In this document: positions 39,373 to 52,200 of the stretch, piece by piece
Layout: every line of letters starts with the position of its first letter
Numbering within the stretch: the stretch's first letter is position 1
Position numbers and translations under genes: made by a program
The notes under the pieces: generated by a model
The model's database searches: none
Seen by the model: only the letters and a program-made list of their open reading frames with translations
What the model was told of the DNA's origin: nothing
Assembly: GCA_039621445.1 (NCBI GenBank)
Contig: CP154957.1
Span: 26,086,541-26,150,540, forward strand
DNA length: 64,000 bases
Source of the DNA: Euglena gracilis
Taxonomy: Eukaryota > Euglenida > Euglenophyceae > Euglenales
Direction of reading: 5' to 3'

Positions 39373-41539
39373 ACGGTGGTGGGGCGAACCGAATCCACCG
39401 ACCAGTGGCACAGCCTACTGGATTTGAAGAGTTCAGGGGAGTAAGGCTATGTACAGAGGCAACAGTCTGTGCACAATGGTGAAGGGAGGGAAGGTAAAAA
39501 GGCCGAGCTTAGAGAATAGTACAAGGCGCGAGGTGAGGCAGCTGTTGATCAGTTTCCGGGGTTCTTCGGCCACGTGAGTTAGAGTGGTTGGGCAGGCAAT
39601 GGGGAGTTGGCAGGGCTCGGTGCCGTCTAAGGTCTGGGTGTTGATGACGGGTGGGCCGGTGATTCCGGGTTCAGCTGTCCTTCACCCCCCGCGGCTCCTC
39701 GGGGGCGTCGTTGCAGCTCCGACGTGCTGCATTGGTTCTTGGTTGTTGAAAGGGGCATTCCTTGGACATCATGCCATGGTCCCGATTCGCTGCCCCCTTG
39801 GTTGTGCGTGGCGGGCCGTTTCCGGGCCTCCACTAGTTCAGGAAGCACCGCCACAAGCGGAGGGGTTGCTTCGGGACAGTGGAGCCCGAAGGGGTAGCTC
39901 ATGTGCTGTATGGGTGGTGAGTATCCATGCCACCTCCTTCGTTGAGGTCGTCAGGGCATTGGACCCACACGAGCTGTTTCGCCAGTTCTCTGGCAAGGGC
40001 CATGCTAAGGCCCTGCCAGCAGTTTGCCTCCGCTGCTCGCCTATCCCATGCGTCATGTTGTCCCGCAAGCAAGCGAACACAGTTTCCAACAAAGGCAAGT
40101 GCTGCCTCCCCCATTCCTCCGTAGCAAATTGAGGACAAAGGGGATGAACGTCCACCCTCTGCGCTTACAACCGTCTCCATACTTTTTGATTTTGTTTTCC
40201 TCCTGGCTCTCATGCCATTTCCCAAGGTCTTCCAATCCTGGCCGTGCACGGGAAGGTGCAAGGGGGTGGCGAACGGTCATATCGATTGCCGCCGGACCGT
40301 TTGCATCATATCGCATCACAAATACGTTGCCGGGGCGGGAACCATCAGGGGCACTCTCCTCTCTTCTGGCCGGGACACCTGCCTTTTAGGCCAGCCCAAG
40401 GATGTAGGACTGCACCGCCCCGTGTCGCCGAACAATGCTGTTCCGGTGGCAACAAACGAGGTGATGGCCTCTTGCGTCCAAGTGGTTGTGGCACCGAGGG
40501 CACCCGGGACAGGCATCTGAAGGCGAAACAACCGGAGAACCCAGGGACCATTGCATCAGGGCCTGGAATTCCCTTGTTGGTATGAGCGCCCTTGTGGAGG
40601 GTGACGGTGTAACGGAGGCCCAAGCCATAGCATGTGGCTTCATCTGACATGCCATTTTCAGTTTATCGCTACACGTGAGTGAGTTGTACAGAGCTTGCTG
40701 TAGGGCTTTTGCACACTGTTGTCCCCAGAATTTCTGTGCCGTCATTTCTTGAGGCAGCATCTCCGGACTTTTTGGGTTCTCAACAAAGTCCTTTGCAATC
40801 GGTGGGAGCTCACATAGACCCTTGATGGCCTCCACCTGGGCGGTAAATTCCGAAGGTGGGGGGTTCATCCCACAGATGGGTGGTAAGTCGAGGACGCGGT
40901 CGCCTCGAACAAGAAAGTCAAGTGTGGCGGCCCACCTGGCGATCGGGCGCTCCATGGTAGGGTCCCAAATGCCCAACCCTCCCAACTGGACAGGCAAGGT
41001 GGCCTGGCGCCACTGGTCCTCTTCCAGCGGCCGCCCGACAATGATGCTGGCGGTATTCCGCAGGGTTTTGCTTAGCAGCGTGCACTGCATGGTTGCAAGG
41101 CCAATTGGAGTAGTCCTCAACAGGTCGTTAACCTTGCACGCGTCCAGACACAGCCTTATAATAGTGAACTGGATGTGCGCAGAAGGCACCTTCTGCAAGG
41201 CTGAACACGCCTTCATGGCATCTTCGCACCGTCCAAACCACACACGTTCGGCAAATGTCCTGTCCTCCGGATGGCAAATTGGAACCCCGAGGCACTTGAT
41301 TCCGGAACCAGGAATGTATTGAGTTACGGGGATGCGTTGCAATACACTTGTCTCCTCCAGGAAGAGAAAACGGTCGGGTTGGAAGGCTGGCCCCCAAAGG
41401 GTGCATTTGTTGACATTCAGGTCAACACCAATGGGTGGTCCCTTTTCAAGGACAAAATGCCTCCAGCTGGCGTGTAGTCCCCATGATGTGGGCATCGTCC
41501 AGGTACCAAGTGTACGTCCCACCCCGGCTTCTCTACTTA
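39373..41539 (-). pseudogene. LINE-D: 5'-truncated, frameshifted RLE-type LINE
   Basis: The minus strand begins near 41520 with YLDDAHIMG of RT motif C, read in a frame different from the long ORF 41465-40386, so a frameshift follows directly. That ORF carries the RT thumb and a C-x2-C-x9-H-x2-C knuckle (about 40430-40480), ending at 40386. The endonuclease continues in other frames: AAIDMTVRHPL near 40270, where the preceding RPAD is RPGN (catalytic Asp lost), and the C-terminal block to about 39930. The 3' tail ends at 39373-39418 with the family's conserved 46 bases. All coding function is lost. Confidence 0.82.
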
Positions 41540-41940
41540 TGCTTTCCTCCCGAAAAGCCCGTGGGGGGAGTAACAGTAAAATTTGTTTCCCTTTTCCTTT
41601 TTTGAATGCAAAGCACACAAGCAGAAGAATTGGTGGGACCGCAGTCCCTTATATGATAGTGACTTTTGCTCTTTCGAGGTTTGTAAAAGAAAGAAATAAA
41701 ACTTGTATTCAAATGGGACTTCGCCCTCAGAATTCTAAAAGAGAATTGCAAAGCACCAAACCCAATAACCTTGAATAAGGAACCAGTTACTTTCTCTAAG
41801 CTTTCGCTAGCTCTGAGCTTCTCTCTTTGTCTTATGGCTTAACCATGCCACTGTGTACAGCCCGGCCGTAGCCAGATTGTAGGCCGTAGCCCATTGTATC
41901 TGGTACACAGTGCCATGGCAGAATGGCTGCCTGGTACACA
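41540..41940 (-). repeat. 3' LTR of gypsy G3 (copy 1)
   Basis: On the minus strand it starts TGTGTACCAGGCAGCC right after the purine-rich tract GCCCTGGGAGGGGGA (41941-41955), and runs to GGAAAGCA at 41540, where LINE-D sequence begins: TG...CA, 401 bp. No partner LTR is in the window because the 5' side lies beyond the gap, so the inner boundary is well supported and the outer boundary is inferred. It contains a 10-bp stem (41849-41858 with 41903-41912). A TATAAGGG-like box lies near 41655. Confidence 0.65.
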
Positions 41941-42321
41941 TCCCCCTCCCAGGGCTCTGCCCGATTTCCCTTCTGGACCAGGCCAGTCTGGATGCCAGGC
42001 ACAGTCCCAGGTTCAGGGAGACAGTACCAGGATACCATTGTCTGGTTCCAAATTACAGTTACCGTGTTTGGAGCACAAAGCGCAAAAGAATTCTGGCGCG
42101 CATGCTATACTTCGTGTGTCTTCTTACTTGACACCGTAGTCGTTGTGGTCTTGAATCTTCGCGATCAACGTGTTATCGACCGAACTTAAGGCGATTCCGC
42201 CATTGTGTCTTGAAGCGGTGTTGAACGCGGTGATGAAGTGCGTATTCACGCTCGAGACTTCGCTCATTATGTGGGACTACGCCCATCTCAGCCGTAGCTG
42301 ATTGTACGGAGCAGGAAACCC
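41941..42321 (-). other. G3 3' untranslated region and polypurine tract
   Basis: Non-coding stretch between the stop of the large accessory gene and the LTR. Polypurine tract at 41941-41955. No other feature seen. Confidence 0.55.
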
Positions 42322-45300
42322 TCAACGTTTGCGGGTTTCCTTGAAGTACTCACCCATGTGTGGGTCTTGTACTAAGGTCATTTCGGTTGGACGTAAGTCT
42401 AAGGTATCCTTGTCAGGATCATTTATGTTGATCCGTGGGATAACCCAACTTTTGACTTCTTGTATTTCCTTGGGCAGTTCGGTTTTGAGCATTTCAGCTC
42501 GCTTGTGGAGGTACATCTGCAAACTTTCCCAGAAAACTCTCGGAAAAGTTGCAGGCCATATGTAATAGTTCCATCTTGGGTGGTTTGCTGGTACCTGTGG
42601 TGGCATCCCAGGCAGAGCGTTGAAGTCAAATCGGGATGCACAGGCACAGCGGGTTATGTGTGGTTTCAGAATGGTGCCAACCCATTCTGAGTAATGTTCG
42701 TAACCATGTCGTTCGGGTGGGCAGTCAGGCAATAACCATCGTTGTGTGGTTTCCGAAACCGTTGAAGGCTTTGTAAAGAGTGGGTAAATGACTCGTTTCC
42801 AGTCGTCATCATTGAAGAGTAAGGGCAATCGCGCTTTTGTACATTCCACAGCAAGTCTGATTCCGCCGGAATCAGTTTGGAAGTCAAAGGCGATTCCGCC
42901 GCGGTCAAAAGCCTCAGCTTTCTTGAAGCTTTTGTGTTGGTACATTTGTCGTTTTGTTTTGTAGAAATTGAGGAAATCTTCCAGAACGTCCTCGCTTCCG
43001 GGTACGATCTTGAGATTTCCGCCGTCTGCGGGCGAATATATGTCTGCCCGTAGGCAGTTGACACAGAAAAATGGTACATCACGGTCTCTGTCCTCTTCCG
43101 ACCACCGGAAGTTGTTCAGTTTTCTCCAGTCAAGGATGCAATCACCGCAAATCAAAGCGGCTGTATATGGAACGAATTCATTGTGATGAAAAATTTTTCG
43201 TTTGTTGTCAGCGTAACAGACATGCACAGCAGGCATGCTGTTACGAATGTTGTGACAGGCAGTACAGAGCCAAGTTGCTTGGCCATTCGGCCTATTGTCA
43301 AACAGGAATGTTTCCCCAAGTATTGGGCAAACACTCTTGGTGATCTGGACATTGTAGAATCGCCAAATATGGCGAACATAGTAGTTGTACTTCTGTTCGT
43401 TGAAAAACAATGGTTCAATCCACTTGTTCAACAACATTCCGCGTTCGCGGGCTGATTGTATCATGGCAATGCGTTCTTCGACGCTCGGCAGGTTGGAGAT
43501 AATGTCCTCTTGCCAAAGGGCGGCATTATCGTCAACCGGCATGTTTTCCTCTTGCGAGGTCTCAGACGTTGTATCTTGTCGAGTTCTACCTCGGAGGGTA
43601 GAAGTGACCCGGCTTTTCCCGGCCACTTCGGTATATGTTGGTGCTGGTGTGGTAGCAGCTGGGGTCTTCGCCCGCTTTCCTGATTTGCTACCACTCCCAG
43701 GTGGAGGTGGTTTTGGCTCGTTCTGTCGTTCAGCAGGTTTGCACGGTTCTGCAGGCTGTGGTTTAGCCTTAGGCTTACTGCCTTTCTCTTTCCGCTGTGG
43801 CGGAAGGGGGCGTTCTGCAGGCGACTTTGGAGCTGGTTTGACCGTTGGTGTGGTGGTAGGTGGTACGTCAGGAGCCGTCGGTACCACCTGTTCAGGTGTG
43901 TGTACCACTACGGGTGTTATATCATGTGGTGGTGTGTTTCGACCGTTGTCGATTCCGTGGTTGTCACCACTTCGGGTGTTTGGACATCAGGAGTAGAACT
44001 GGCCGCGTCTGCTGCCAGTGCTGTGGTGGAAGCCGTAGCTTCTTGTGTGGGTTTTTCGCCAAGTCCCGTGTCACGGGGACTTCGCGTTGAAGAGGAAGAC
44101 CTCGATCGCACCATTGCAACCATCGAGGCTACGCCACTTCGGACGCTTCCGAGGACGCGTTCTGCAGCGCGTCCGCCTTGTGGTGGTATGAGTATAAAGT
44201 CGTCTGGGTCTTGGTATCTGTCGATACCTTCCCGTTGTTGTCTTATGATCAGTTCGCAAAATGCGATTATCTCAGCATCAGTTGCTTCCTGTCCAGCTTC
44301 CGCATGTGCGGGAGTAAGTGGAACCATGTCTGCCGAAGGCGCTGCGGCCGTTGTGGAGTCTGCAGGCACTTCGGCCATTGTAAATTCTGTAGGCGCGTCA
44401 GGTTCCGTGTCTGGTAATGGTGTTTGTGGTCGTGTTTGAGCAGGCGTTGTAGCTGGCACTTCGGCCCTTAGAGCATGTTGTACGCCGGCATCTCCGGGTT
44501 CAGACTCCACAGATGCGGAGGAGACGGAGCGTGTACTGTGTTCATTGTCTGTCCCTTCTTCCATTTCCTCAGCTGTGGATGACCCAGAATAGGAAACGGA
44601 CGAAGAGTCTGAAGAGTGTACGGGAGTGTGTTCCACAGACATTGTAGGTGTAGGTGGAGGCTGTGGCAAACGTTCTTCCGAACGTTTGGTTGCAGGCTTC
44701 GCTGCTGCTTTGACTGTTGACGTTGAAGATGATGCAGCCGTTGGAGATTGTTCAACTGCAGCCTGTGCTGCTTCGGACTCCGCCGGCTGGGTTTCAGGGA
44801 GTTTTATACGTGGTCGCAGACGGAAGATTTGCCACCCGACAAATTTGTTTCCTCCCGAGGCTCCGCGAGGAAGCCAGTCTAGTATCGGGATGGCCAACCC
44901 ATCCTTACTTGTACGTTTGCACTTGAAAAATGGGGCAAAGTCCTCCGTTCGCAGGGTTTCACCAAACAGGTGTTTGATGTACTTCCGTTTTCCGTCTTCG
45001 TCCCATTCAGGTCGAAGAGGGAGGTATTCTTGCGGGAGTTGTTGCTTCGGGTTGAACAAAGTGTAGATTACCAGAGCATAGGATACCCATGGTCTCCATT
45101 GGAACGTCTGCATGTGCAGAAGCATTTGTCGGTGGTTTCGTCTGGCGTATCCGATTTCCCTAACTTCGGGGAGATTGTGGCAGATGTGTCCGAGTAGTCG
45201 TCGTTGTTGTTGGGCCTTCGCCCATTCACGTTGGTGGGGATGCGCCCTTTGTGCGTTTGGGCGATCGGTTGTCCGACCGTGCACACCAAAGCCCCAGAAG

Positions 45301-48237
45301 TCCACGGCGAACTTGTGGAGGCAGTGGGTGCACCAAACGACAAATTTTTGTGGGTATGTCAGGTCGATTCCGACCACTTGGAAGTGGGGACCGTAGTGTT
45401 CGTTGAGAAAAATTTGGTAGTTGTAACAGAACATTTCGTGTGTCACCAATTGTATATCCTTTGGAAGTGGGAATACTTCCCATTGTATGCCTTGTGGTCC
45501 GATTTCTCGGATATTGTCGAACATTGTCTTCAGTGCTTCAAGGGACTATTCCCATCCGTATTGTAGCTTTGGATGTGGCAAGTAGTGCGCTTTGCTGGCG
45601 GGCATTGCAAATGAACCGAAGTTCATGCAATGAAATCCGAGCCAGAAAAGTAATTGCCAGAAACCCGGCAAATTGTCGATGCCATCCTAGCTTTCGTAAC
45701 AGGAAATTGTACCGTCGAAAAAAAAGCCACGGGGTTTTTCCTTGTAGTGTTTGACCATGTGGTGATGTACTTCCGGAGCAACAACCCAAGGGTGTTGTTC
45801 CTCATAGTACTGGTGCATAATTGTGTCACATCCGTCTGAGATCCAGAACAGATGGTCAATCACGAATTGTACGTCCAGGTCGTAACCCGGTTGTGAGCCT
45901 TCGCTCTTTCCTTTGCCTTTCTGGCCTTTCTGTCCTTTTGCGGCTTCGCGCTCTTGTTCATTCCAACGGTATGCACCGTCTTTCCGGAATGCTCGTGTTT
46001 TTCTCCACATTGTAACGGTTACACTAGCAGTGCAGTGTCCAGGAATGTCGTCAGAGGGCTTGTCTGGACGCATTTGGTGATACTTTTCGTATAAAGATCG
46101 TTGTACGTTGGGCGGGATCGGCAGGTCATCGCTTTCCTGACGATCACGTTGCGTCAGCGCGCTTTGTGCGTCGTCGTCCAAACGACGACGTTGTGTGTCT
46201 GGCGTTGGACGTGTTTGTGGTGGTGTTGCAAACTCCGGTCCACGCGGACGTTTGCGCGCGTCAACGTTGTATGGTTTTGCTGGGGCCGTCAGATGTTTTA
46301 GAGCTTCCTTGTAGGTGGCGCGTTGTGCTGGCGACTCAAACCTGGGTTGACCCGAGAAAGGTTGTCCCGGTTCAACAGGTGGTTGTGTCTGTCCAGCCGA
46401 AGCCGGTTGTGAAGGTGTAGGTTGTGAAACGGTTGTAACAGGAGGTGCTCGTACAGGAATTGTAGATTGTACGGGTGCTTTTGCACGTGCCGCCTGCGCG
46501 GCTTGAGCAGGAGGTCCTGTTCTTTGTATAGGTACAGGTTGGTTTGAACCTGCTGCTGATGCGGCAGGCGGATTAGATGTTGACTGTGCAGTCGAAACTG
46601 CTTGTACCGGTTTTTGTTGTTGTGTCGGAGTAGGGTGAGCTACTGGCGGCACAAGATTCGACGCCGAAGCGAGTTGTTCCATTGGACCAGGTGGATGTGG
46701 TGGTGCATTCACACACAAAACTTCGGGTAGTGCCCAGGTGGGTATACCCAAAATCTTCTAGTTTGGACCAATGCCATCCATTATCACTCCTTTCACGTTG
46801 ATGGCTCCCAAATGGGATCCAAGTTCGTAAATTTTGTCAAGGGGAAGATATTGTTCTCCTTTGGTTGAGTAAGCGAAATCCACAGATTGTGGTACTCGTT
46901 CATAGTGGATATTGTCCTCTACGTTTCGCAGCGGGTTTTCTCCGTCAACCCGTATCGCTGTCGGTTCCGGCAGCGGTACGGCGGGGGTTGTCGGTGGTTG
47001 TGGTTGAGATTGTACAGATGGTTGAGTTTGTACGGGTTGTAGAGGTTGAGGGGCTGGTTGAGGTGATTCGTCTGTTTCCATGGTATACTTCCGGCTCTGG
47101 TTCTGCCGTTGTATACTCGGTCATAAGGCTCTTCGGCCATCTCGTCGGTATAGTTTTCATCGTATGGCTTCTCCGCCTGCATAGCGCATTGTGATGGCAT
47201 ACCAGCCTCCAAGTTCCGGGCAGGTGGCATGCGTGGGGGAGAGGAAAAACGTTGTTGTGGTAAGTATATTGGTTCTTGCATTTGTACATCACCCATCTCA
47301 CTTTCTGTGAGTTCAGGAGTATAACGGCGCATGTGTTCCGCGTAAGCACCCACTGGGTGTACTCCGCGGAGCACAGGCGGGACCAGGACTCCCAGGTCCC
47401 TGAGGGTTACGTTGTCTGGAAATCCGGATGCTCCAGGTTGGAAGAAGATTCTGCCTGCTATCGTACTCTGGGACCACATGTCCCAGGTGGCGATAGGATT
47501 GTTGGCGATTGCAAGCAATTTTCGCAGTACGAATCCCACATCACTCGGATGAAGGGATCCGGTTTGTCCTCTGCGCACATCCGCAGAGCGTTACGAATTG
47601 TATCTGTTGAAGCCGTTGTCAGTTCACCCTTGTACTTGGGGAACCGAGGCATAACGGGAGCGGCATACTGCCTTTGCGGGGGTTCTGGTTGTGTGGCATA
47701 CTGCCCTTGTGGGGGTTGTGTGGCATACTGCCCTTGTGGCGGTTGTGCGGGATAATAGTGACTACGTAGTTGTTCAGCCCATTGTCGTTGTTCAGTTTGG
47801 ATGTATTGTTGTTCTACCGCCGCAAAAGCAGCGCGTTGGCCACTGCTACTAGCCAGATCGTATCTCCTTGGGGGCCGCGGTTGCGGCACCGTAAACTGTT
47901 CATAGGCAGATTCCGTTTGTTGTGGAATCATAGGTTGAGATTGTATGCCACCAAGTGTCGTTTGTTCTGGAGCAACATGCGGAACCGCATGTTGAGTCAC
48001 AGGAGGATTTGCCACTACGGGCCTTGCTGCCGGAGCAGCTTGTAACGGGGGGCTGCCACTACGGGCCTTGCTGCCGAAGCAAGGCTGCCGACCGGGGACT
48101 TGCTCTCCACGAGGGAGTGCAAGGCCTCGTCCTCCCGAAGGAGGTTGTGGGTGAGGGGGTCCTCCCGTAGGAGGTTGTCCAGGAGGAACATACGGTTGGG
48201 AGGATGGAGGACCAGGTTCCCTTCCTCCAGCATCCAT
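42322..48237 (-). pseudogene. G3 large accessory gene behind the integrase (copy 1, broken)
   Basis: The start ATG at 48237 (MDAGGREPG) and stop near 42322 span about 1970 codons, read in pieces 48237-47458, 47578-46919, 47081-46758, 46751-45687, 45524-43917 and 43908-42322. Layout: Pro/Gln-rich N-terminus with QGQYATQPP repeats, a folded block (about 47620-47200), a second near 46900-46760, an RPRGPEF-basic stretch, a long conserved block with CHC and CTHC pairs (about 46100-44830), an acidic Ser/Thr/Pro-rich linker, and a C-terminal block with CTAC, CGDC and CVNC (43266-43054), probably zinc-binding. Only one short hydrophobic stretch (near 45640) is seen and no signal peptide, so it is not a typical envelope protein. 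I do not recognise the family. Confidence 0.7.
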
Positions 48238-48559
48238 CTTGAAAAAAAGCAGATAGTAGCAAGTGCTGAGCTGTGGGGAAACAGAGAAATAATGCATTGT
48301 ACGGTATCATTGTACGCATGCAACCAAGTGTACACAGACACAAAAATATTTATATGTTTGCAATAATTGCAAAATGAAAATTGTAGCTCCAATTATAAAA
48401 ATGGAGTGTATAGGACCATAGTCCTTTGGCGAAAAGTCCTTCGCTAGGGACAAAATGGTTTGGCATCCGCCCATTATACAGTTTGGCATCCGCCCATTAT
48501 ACATTTTGTCGAAAGTCCATGCTGTGGACAAAATCTTGGTCATCTTTGTATATCCTCCC
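48238..48559 (-). promoter_or_regulatory. G3 spacer with splice-acceptor-like sequence before the accessory gene
   Basis: The minus strand reads TGCTACTATCTGCTTTTTTTCAAG immediately before the accessory-gene ATG: a branch-point-like CTACT, a T-rich tract and CAAG. A second candidate, TTTCTCTGTTTCCCCACAG, lies 35 bases further upstream. Both are retained in copy 2. Expression from a spliced subgenomic RNA, as retroviral env genes use, is an inference. Confidence 0.5.
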
Positions 48560-49246
48560 TTAGAAGGTATTTACAGAAATGTCAATGTTGTTTCGTTTGT
48601 TCCACAGCTTCCAGTCTTGTTGGATGTAACCAACAAAACTAGTTGCTGGTTCCCAAGTGTCCTCTTCGGGACCATATCCTTTCCACCGTACTTTCCAGTA
48701 ATGTACACTTCTGTCTACTTTGTGGTCGAGGATTTTGTCAACGACAAAATCATCTGTTTCAGGCAGTTTTGACCGTGGTTTGAAGTAGAGACAGGGTATG
48801 GCTTTACCGTTTGGTGGAGTCAGGTATGGTTTGAATTCATCCATGTGAACATCCTCAACACCGTTGGGTAAAGCGACTTTGTAGCGTCCACTTGTACCCA
48901 ACCGATCGAGGATCTCACATGGTCCGATCCAGAGGGGGTCCAGCTTCGTGGATTGCATGCGGGTTCTACTGTTCCGAACCCACACGCGGTCACTTGGGTT
49001 GTGTATCGGTGATTTGTAATCTTGTACGAATTGTTTTTGTTTTTGTAAGTGTACAGCGACTACGCGCTTTTGCACATCCGTGCGCAATGATTCTACTTCA
49101 GAGAACCATGTTTCGCACCTCACGCTAGAACGAGCAGGTCGTTCTGACGGGATGTCGCCAATGGCTGGGGCTCTCGTCCGAAGACGCTCTTGTACGGTGA
49201 GTATTGTAATATCAGACCCGGTAAAGTGTTGATATAAAATAAACAC
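48560..49246 (-). CDS. G3 integrase C-terminus and chromodomain (copy 1)
   Basis: Continues the integrase of 49120-52314 after a one-base shift near 49170 (copy 2 is uninterrupted here). Integrase C-terminal barrel ([10 protein letters not shown], then [17 protein letters not shown]), then a chromodomain: [20 protein letters not shown] and [11 protein letters not shown] (about 48740-48620). Ends at 48560. Confidence 0.85.
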   Translation of the reverse strand: MFILYQHFTGSDITILTVQERLRTRAPAIGDIPSERPARSSVRCETWFSEVESLRTDVQKRVVAVHLQKQKQFVQDYKSPIHNPSDRVWVRNSRTRMQSTKLDPLWIGPCEILDRLGTSGRYKVALPNGVEDVHMDEFKPYLTPPNGKAIPCLYFKPRSKLPETDDFVVDKILDHKVDRSVHYWKVRWKGYGPEEDTWEPATSFVGYIQQDWKLWNKRNNIDISVNTF

Positions 49247-52200
49247 CAGGGTAATACTTGTAACCAGGCATTGTGCGATTCGGCCAGTGAAAGTCGTAGC
49301 ACGTTGACCACAGCTTTCACTGCTGCTTCAGTGCGACCATTGCCTTTTGGACGAAAAAAGATGGAAAAATGCTGCTCAACTCCGAGTAAACCGCAAAGAG
49401 TTGTAAAAAATCGAGAAGAAATCAAATGGTCTTGATCACTCACGATTTCATTCGGTAAACCCATAAGGCAAATGCATCTTTCTAAAAACATTTGTGCTAA
49501 AACTTGTGCTGTCAACCCTGCTTTCTGGCATGGAATGGCTACAGTGTACCCACTCAGCCGACAGACGACAACAAGAACGTAATCGTAAATTTTGCCATCT
49601 GTTCCTTTGCAAGGTTCAAGTTCCAGAAAATCCATGCAGACGGATGTAAAAATGTCATTTGGTACGGGGAAGAAGTCCATCGTACCAGGGGTACCTCTGC
49701 GCGGTTTCACTGCTTGACAAATTTGGCACGGTTGCAAAATTTGTAAACAGCGCTTATACAGATCTTTTTCGGTCCGGGTTGTACAGTACCTGCGACCTAC
49801 CAAAGAAAGAAGTTTGGGGGCCAAAGGGTGACCTTGGTTGTGATAACATAAAAGTACGTCATCAACCAATTCACAGGGTATGCAGTACTTGTAACCGGTA
49901 TCATTCCGAAAAATCAAACGTAAAGGCGATAAGGTATAATTCTCAACCAATTCACCATTACACAATCCTTGTACGACATCATTGTAAAAATCATCTTTGG
50001 AATAATCCCATTCTTGAAAGAAGAGAGGGGATGGGGATTCGGATCGCGTGACCCAGCATTCGGCAGCGTGGCCCGGCATTCTGCCGCGTTGTCGTTTTCC
50101 CCGTACGGGGGCTATTGGCATCCGCCGCCAAATCCGCGAGACAGGAAAATTGTCAAGTAAATTGTCAGCGGCGTCTGCGCGCTTTGCGTATTCGTCGGCT
50201 TCGCGACTTCCGTGGAACGTGGCATCACCCTCGTAAGGGTTACCAGGGTAAGGCCAGGGTGAACGTGAAAGTGGGTCTGCGACTTTTTGAGTATGACCTG
50301 GTGTGTAAACTACCACCAGGTTGAATTGACTCAAAAATTCGTGCCACCGGCATCTTCGGCCAACTGAGGACATGGCTTTGTTCAAATCTTCGGTGTACCA
50401 GTGTTGGAGAGACTCGTGGTCTGTCAACACTAGTATTTGTACAAGTGAACTGGCGACCCAACTTCGGAATTTTTGTAGGATAAGGACAATGGCATACGTC
50501 TCCTTTTCTCGTATGCTCCATTTGACTTGTCCTTTTCCGTCTTCACCTTGTAGCTTTCTGCTGAAGAATGCTACAGGGCGCAGTTCATTGGACGAGTTAC
50601 GTTGACTCAACACACCGCCGACAGCATAGTCACTGCTGTCGACCTCAAGTACATATGGTTTGTACGGGTCGGCAATGTCAAGTACAACGTTGTGCAACAT
50701 CAGTTGTTTAATTGTCGTTAGCGATTCTCGCATTGTATCATCCCATTGTATCTTTTTATTGTCAGGAGCACGATTTTTGAGTTGTCGCGTCAGTGGTACC
50801 GAGATTTTCACGAAATCCTTCATGTAAATCGCATAATACTGCGCTAAACCCAAAAATCCTTTTAAACGGGTGATTGTCTTGATGTTTTCAGGTGTCCACT
50901 TCTTTATAGCTTCAAGTTTGCTTGGAGATGCTCTCCTTTGTCCGTTGTTAAGAATGTGTCCACAAAATTTTATCGTTTCGCGAAACAAATGCATTTTCGC
51001 ACCCTTGACGAAAAGCAAATTTTTTTGGAACGTTGTCAGTACGGAACATATATCGCGGTAGTGAATATCAAGGATATCACTACCCGATTTTGTAAGTGGA
51101 GGAGGTGTGCCAATCAGCACATCATCAATGTATATCATTGCAAACGGTAAGTCTCGTAAAATCCATTGTATCATTCTTTGGAACATAGCTGGGCCATTCT
51201 TAACACCCATTGGTAACACCGTCCATTGGTAAACTCCGCGGGAGGTTACAAATGCGGTGTATGTTTGTGAGTCAGGGTGTAAGTGCACCTGGTGAAAACC
51301 ATCCTCTAATTCGAAGAGGCGGTTTTCCGCTTGTTTTGTAATCAGGTCTTCGATAAGTGGTAACGGAAATGGATCGTCTCTTGTCTGTGAGTTCAAGTAT
51401 CGGTAATCCAGCACAAGTCTCCACTTCTTCTCTCCGTAAACATCGGGAGGCTTGGGTACAACAAAAGCTTGAGAGGTCCACTCGCTTTTGGAGGGTATGA
51501 TCCATTTTCGTTCAATCAGTTTTTCGATCATTGTATTGAGAGCTTGTTCTCTTTCGCCTGAACAGCGAAAGAATTTTCGGTGCATGGGCTGTGCACCTTC
51601 TTTGAGTTCAATTTTACAGACACCAAAAGGTCCGCGAATTGCAGGTTCTATGTCATGGGCATAGATAGGATGTTCTAAAACATCACTGAATTCGCGATTG
51701 ATCTTTGTACATAGTTCTTGTGATTTGGGATGTTGACCACCGCTGTCTATCACTGCGGATAATTGGTGTATTTGGTCATTCTGACCTTTATCCCATAGGA
51801 ATTTTTCAGTGTGGTCAACAGTTCCGAATGCATCAAAGAAACAAACACAAAAAATGATTTCTTTCAATGGTGGTAACATGACACTGCAAAAATCTTCAAA
51901 CAAGGGGGTGTCATTCGGTAAATCCCACCACTGAAAAGTGACATACGTCAGTTGTTGGAACCATTCTGCTTCGGGATTTATAGGAATCAGTACCACACCG
52001 CGTACTTGATCCCGAAGGATCTTGTCAACGACAAGAGGGATAAGTTTCAGAGGTGGATGTAGCCACAGGACCACATCACCCCAAAACTTATCAAACGCAT
52101 TTGTATGGCTTGACCAATAATTGGGTAAACGAGAATATGCTTTGGACGAAAACGCGTCAATCTGCAGTTGTAGGTCCATCGACTTCGCGATTTGTGCGAT

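Noticed and set aside
41865-41895. Dinoflagellate spliced-leader relic, because CCGTAGCC occurs twice
   Set aside because: Only 8-9 bases match, they lie in the loop of the LTR stem, and the related LTR at 4024 has just one, altered copy.
42322-48237. Retroviral envelope gene behind the G3 integrase
   Set aside because: No signal peptide, fusion peptide or clear membrane anchor; Pro/Gln-rich start and CxxC pairs point elsewhere.
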